Shown: piece by piece, positions 6,387 through 8,239 of the stretch
Position numbering within the stretch: position 1 is the first letter of the stretch
Layout: each line of letters starts with the position of its first letter
Assembly (NCBI GenBank): GCA_964431385.1
Contig: CAYSJM010000107.1
Span: 1 to 8,239 of the forward strand
Length of the DNA stretch: 8,239 bases
Source: UTCHB3 sp964431385
Lineage (GTDB): Bacteria; Bacteroidota; Ignavibacteria; Ignavibacteriales; Ignavibacteriaceae
Direction: 5' to 3'
The notes under the pieces: model-generated
What the model was told of the DNA's origin: nothing
Databases searched by the model: none
The model's input: the letters and a program-made list of their open reading frames with translations, nothing else
Translations under genes and position numbers: made by a program

Positions 6387-6425
6387 AAAAAAGGCTGCTT
6401 GAAATTGTATCGAGCAGCCTTTTTT
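6385..6425. terminator. bidirectional rho-independent terminator shared by converging operons
   Basis: GGCTGCTTGA (6393-6402) pairs with TCGAGCAGCC (6410-6419) over ten positions (one U·G pair) around a seven-base loop. A run of six T (6420-6425) follows on the plus strand, and a run of eight A (6385-6392) precedes it, giving a U-tract for minus-strand transcripts. It starts inside the stop codon of the LON-domain gene and ends four bases before the atpC stop, so it should end both transcripts. Confidence 0.92.
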
Positions 6426-6429
6426 AATA

Positions 6430-6837
6430 TTATAATGCAGATTTAAGTTTTATTCTGTTCATGGCTCTTTCTAACGCAGCCTGAGCCCTTGCAAAGTCCA
6501 CATCGGGATCAGATTTATCACCGATTCGTTTTCTCGCTCTCTCAGCTGCTTTTTCAGCTCTTGCCACATCGATATCAGCTACATTTTCCACTGAGCGAAC
6601 CAATATCAAAACTTTATTTTTTAGAACTTCTGCAACTCCATTGGACATTGCATAGAGGCTCTCAACTCCGGCTGAATCACGAATCTTCATCTTGCCAATT
6701 TCCAAAGTACTAATGATTGGAGCGTGGTTGAAAAGAATCTGAAATTCGCCTTCAGTACCGGGAAGAGAAACAGAAAGGATTTCTCCTTCGTAAACTTTCT
6801 TCGACGGTGTTAAGACCTCCAGATAAAACTCTTTCAT
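6430..6837 (-). CDS. atpC: F1F0 ATP synthase epsilon subunit
   Basis: Epsilon is part of the central stalk of F1. It links gamma to the c-ring and, through its C-terminal helices, can inhibit ATP hydrolysis. The 135-residue protein has the N-terminal beta-sandwich (about 1-85), with the family stretch LPGTEGEFQILFNHAPIIS at 25-43 and a helical C-terminal hairpin at about 88-131 (DVARAEKAAERARKRI, then FARAQAALERAMNRIKL). Both C-terminal helices are present, so it is not one of the short epsilon forms that lack them. Its ATG shares one base with the atpD stop (TAATG), which indicates translational coupling. The product is cytoplasmic, on the inner membrane face. The other atp genes are not adjacent downstream, since the gene ends at the convergent terminator. 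Confidence 0.96.
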   Translation of the reverse strand: MKEFYLEVLTPSKKVYEGEILSVSLPGTEGEFQILFNHAPIISTLEIGKMKIRDSAGVESLYAMSNGVAEVLKNKVLILVRSVENVADIDVARAEKAAERARKRIGDKSDPDVDFARAQAALERAMNRIKLKSAL

Positions 6838-8234
6838 TATTGGCTCATCTCTTTAGCTTTTTCAAATACTTCTTCAATCTTTCCTACATACATAAATGCT
6901 TGTTCAGGAAGATCGTCGCATTCGCCATCAAGAATTGCTTTAAAGCCGGCAATGGTATCTTTTAATTCAACATATTTACCTTTGTAACCGGTAAACTGCT
7001 CTGCAACATGGAATGGCTGCGAGAGGAATCTCTGGATACGACGGGCTCTTCTAACCACAATTTTATCTTCATCGGAAAGCTCATCCATTCCAAGAATGTT
7101 GATGATATCTTGAAGATCTTTATATTGTTGTAGTATTTCTTTTACTCGTTTTGCGACTGCATAATGTTCGTCTCCAACAATTTCAGGTGTTAAAATTCTT
7201 GAAGTGGAGTCGAGAGGATCAACCGCAGGGTAGATACCAAGCTCTGAAATTTGACGACTTAATACAGTTGTTGCATCAAGGTGAGAGAATGCTGCTGCCG
7301 GAGCAGGATCGGTTAAGTCATCCGCAGGTACATAAATAGCCTGCACTGATGTGATTGAACCTTTATCGGTTGATGTAATTCTTTCCTGTAATGCACCCAT
7401 TTCAGTTGCAAGACTTGGCTGATAACCCACAGCTGAAGGCATACGACCCAAAAGAGCCGACACTTCAGAACCTGCTTGTGTAAAACGGAATATGTTATCA
7501 ATGAATAAAAGAACATCTTTTCCTTCTTCATCACGGAAATATTCAGCAAGTGCCAAACCTGTTAATCCAACACGAAGACGGGCTCCGGGAGGTTCATTCA
7601 TCTGACCAAAAACAAGACCGGTTTTGTTGATAACGCCCGATTCGCTCATTTCCAGATAAAGATCGTTTCCTTCTCTGGTTCTTTCACCTACACCGGCAAA
7701 TACAGAATATCCACCATGGTGTGTAGCAATATTGTTTATAAGTTCAAGGATTACTACAGTCTTCCCTACTCCGGCTCCACCAAATAAACCTGTTTTACCA
7801 CCTTTGGAATATGGTTCGAGAAGATCGATAACCTTGATTCCGGTTTCAAGCATTTCTGTACTGGTAGAAAGAGTTTTAAATTCAGGGGCAGGTCTGTGAA
7901 TTGGATAATAAGTTTCAGTTTCAAGCGGACCTTTTCCATCAATTGGTTGACCAATTACATTGATCAATCTACCAAGAGTGTTTGGACCAACGGGTACCAT
8001 AATCGGTTTATCGGTATCGAAACAATCCATACCGCGAACCAAACCATCTGTTGTATCCATTGCCACAGCTCTAACTTTATCTTCTCCAAGGTGCTGCTGA
8101 ACTTCCACTATTAATTCTTCACCGTTTTCACGGGGTATTTTAACTGCGTTTAAGATTCCCGGAAGATGGTTATTCTCAAACTGAATATCAACTACAGGAC
8201 CGATTACCTGTACAATTTTGCCTTGAAGCGCCAT
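6837..8234 (-). CDS. atpD: F1F0 ATP synthase beta subunit (catalytic)
   Basis: Beta carries the catalytic nucleotide sites of F1 that make ATP from ADP and phosphate, driven by the proton or sodium gradient. The protein is complete at 465 residues. It has the Walker A GGAGVGKT (152-159), catalytic Glu184 and Arg185 in GERTREGNDLY (183-193), the Walker B LLFIDN with Asp246, the long FTQAGSEVSALLGRMPSAVGYQP segment from 251 onward, and the DELSDED lever loop (384-390) that contacts gamma. The ATG (complement of 8232-8234) is followed by the usual ALQGKIVQVIGPVVDIQF opening. Only five bases upstream lie in the window, so promoter and SD cannot be judged. It pairs only with atpC, the split atpDC arrangement common in Bacteroidota, Chlorobiota and relatives, where the remaining atp genes lie elsewhere. 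Confidence 0.99.
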   Translation of the reverse strand: MALQGKIVQVIGPVVDIQFENNHLPGILNAVKIPRENGEELIVEVQQHLGEDKVRAVAMDTTDGLVRGMDCFDTDKPIMVPVGPNTLGRLINVIGQPIDGKGPLETETYYPIHRPAPEFKTLSTSTEMLETGIKVIDLLEPYSKGGKTGLFGGAGVGKTVVILELINNIATHHGGYSVFAGVGERTREGNDLYLEMSESGVINKTGLVFGQMNEPPGARLRVGLTGLALAEYFRDEEGKDVLLFIDNIFRFTQAGSEVSALLGRMPSAVGYQPSLATEMGALQERITSTDKGSITSVQAIYVPADDLTDPAPAAAFSHLDATTVLSRQISELGIYPAVDPLDSTSRILTPEIVGDEHYAVAKRVKEILQQYKDLQDIINILGMDELSDEDKIVVRRARRIQRFLSQPFHVAEQFTGYKGKYVELKDTIAGFKAILDGECDDLPEQAFMYVGKIEEVFEKAKEMSQ

Positions 8235-8239
8235 TTTTT

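Noticed and set aside
6837..8234. atpD being an N-ATPase, V/A-type or type III secretion ATPase
   Set aside because: The GGAGVGKT, GERTREGND and DELSDED motifs with directly coupled atpC are those of an ordinary F-type beta subunit.
1..8239. Mobile elements, CRISPR arrays, tRNA or rRNA genes, prophage or defence genes
   Set aside because: I found no transposase or integrase frames, no regularly spaced direct repeats and no tRNA-like cloverleaf; all coding space is filled by core-type genes.

Overview
This is a bacterial chromosomal window, AT-rich (roughly 40% G+C by eye) and densely coded. Both ends hold respiratory-chain genes. Several features point to the Bacteroidota/Chlorobiota/Ignavibacteriota side of the FCB group, and Ignavibacteria is my best guess. 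These are the atpD-atpC pair standing apart from other ATP synthase genes, nuoM-nuoN as the end of a complex I operon, weak or absent Shine-Dalgarno (SD) sequences before several genes, and the codon and protein style. This placement is inference; no rRNA or other taxonomic marker is present.

Left part, plus strand (1-6386): a possible last few codons of nuoL, then nuoM and nuoN, the proton-pumping antiporter-like subunits of NADH:quinone oxidoreductase. Without a clear break there follow a group I cysteine desulfurase, a 103-residue protein of unknown function, an A-type iron-sulfur carrier (IscA/ErpA/SufA family) and a Mn-type superoxide dismutase with a twin-arginine signal. Spacings from nuoM to sod are 12 nt, 15 nt, a 4-nt overlap (ATGA), 12 nt and 0 nt (TAAATG), so these six genes look like one transcription unit. 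A 52-nt gap holding a strong hairpin separates sod from a stand-alone LON-substrate-binding-domain protein, the last plus-strand gene.

Right part, minus strand (6430-8234): atpD (F1 beta) followed by atpC (epsilon), overlapping by one base. The two converging units share a bidirectional rho-independent terminator at about 6385-6425.

How the genes fit together: complex I needs many Fe-S clusters and is a source of superoxide, which destroys such clusters. An operon that continues from the last nuo genes into sulfur mobilisation, cluster delivery and superoxide removal makes sense as a respiratory build-and-protect unit. The three points most worth checking are these. (1) A 14-bp hairpin encloses the SD-like sequence and start codon of the cysteine desulfurase. 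(2) A strong SD and in-frame ATG inside sod could give a second, cytoplasmic isoform. (3) A cysteine-free unknown protein sits where iscU would be in an iscS-iscU-iscA order. I saw no mobile element, CRISPR array, tRNA, rRNA or pseudogene, and no gene-free stretch over 300 bases.
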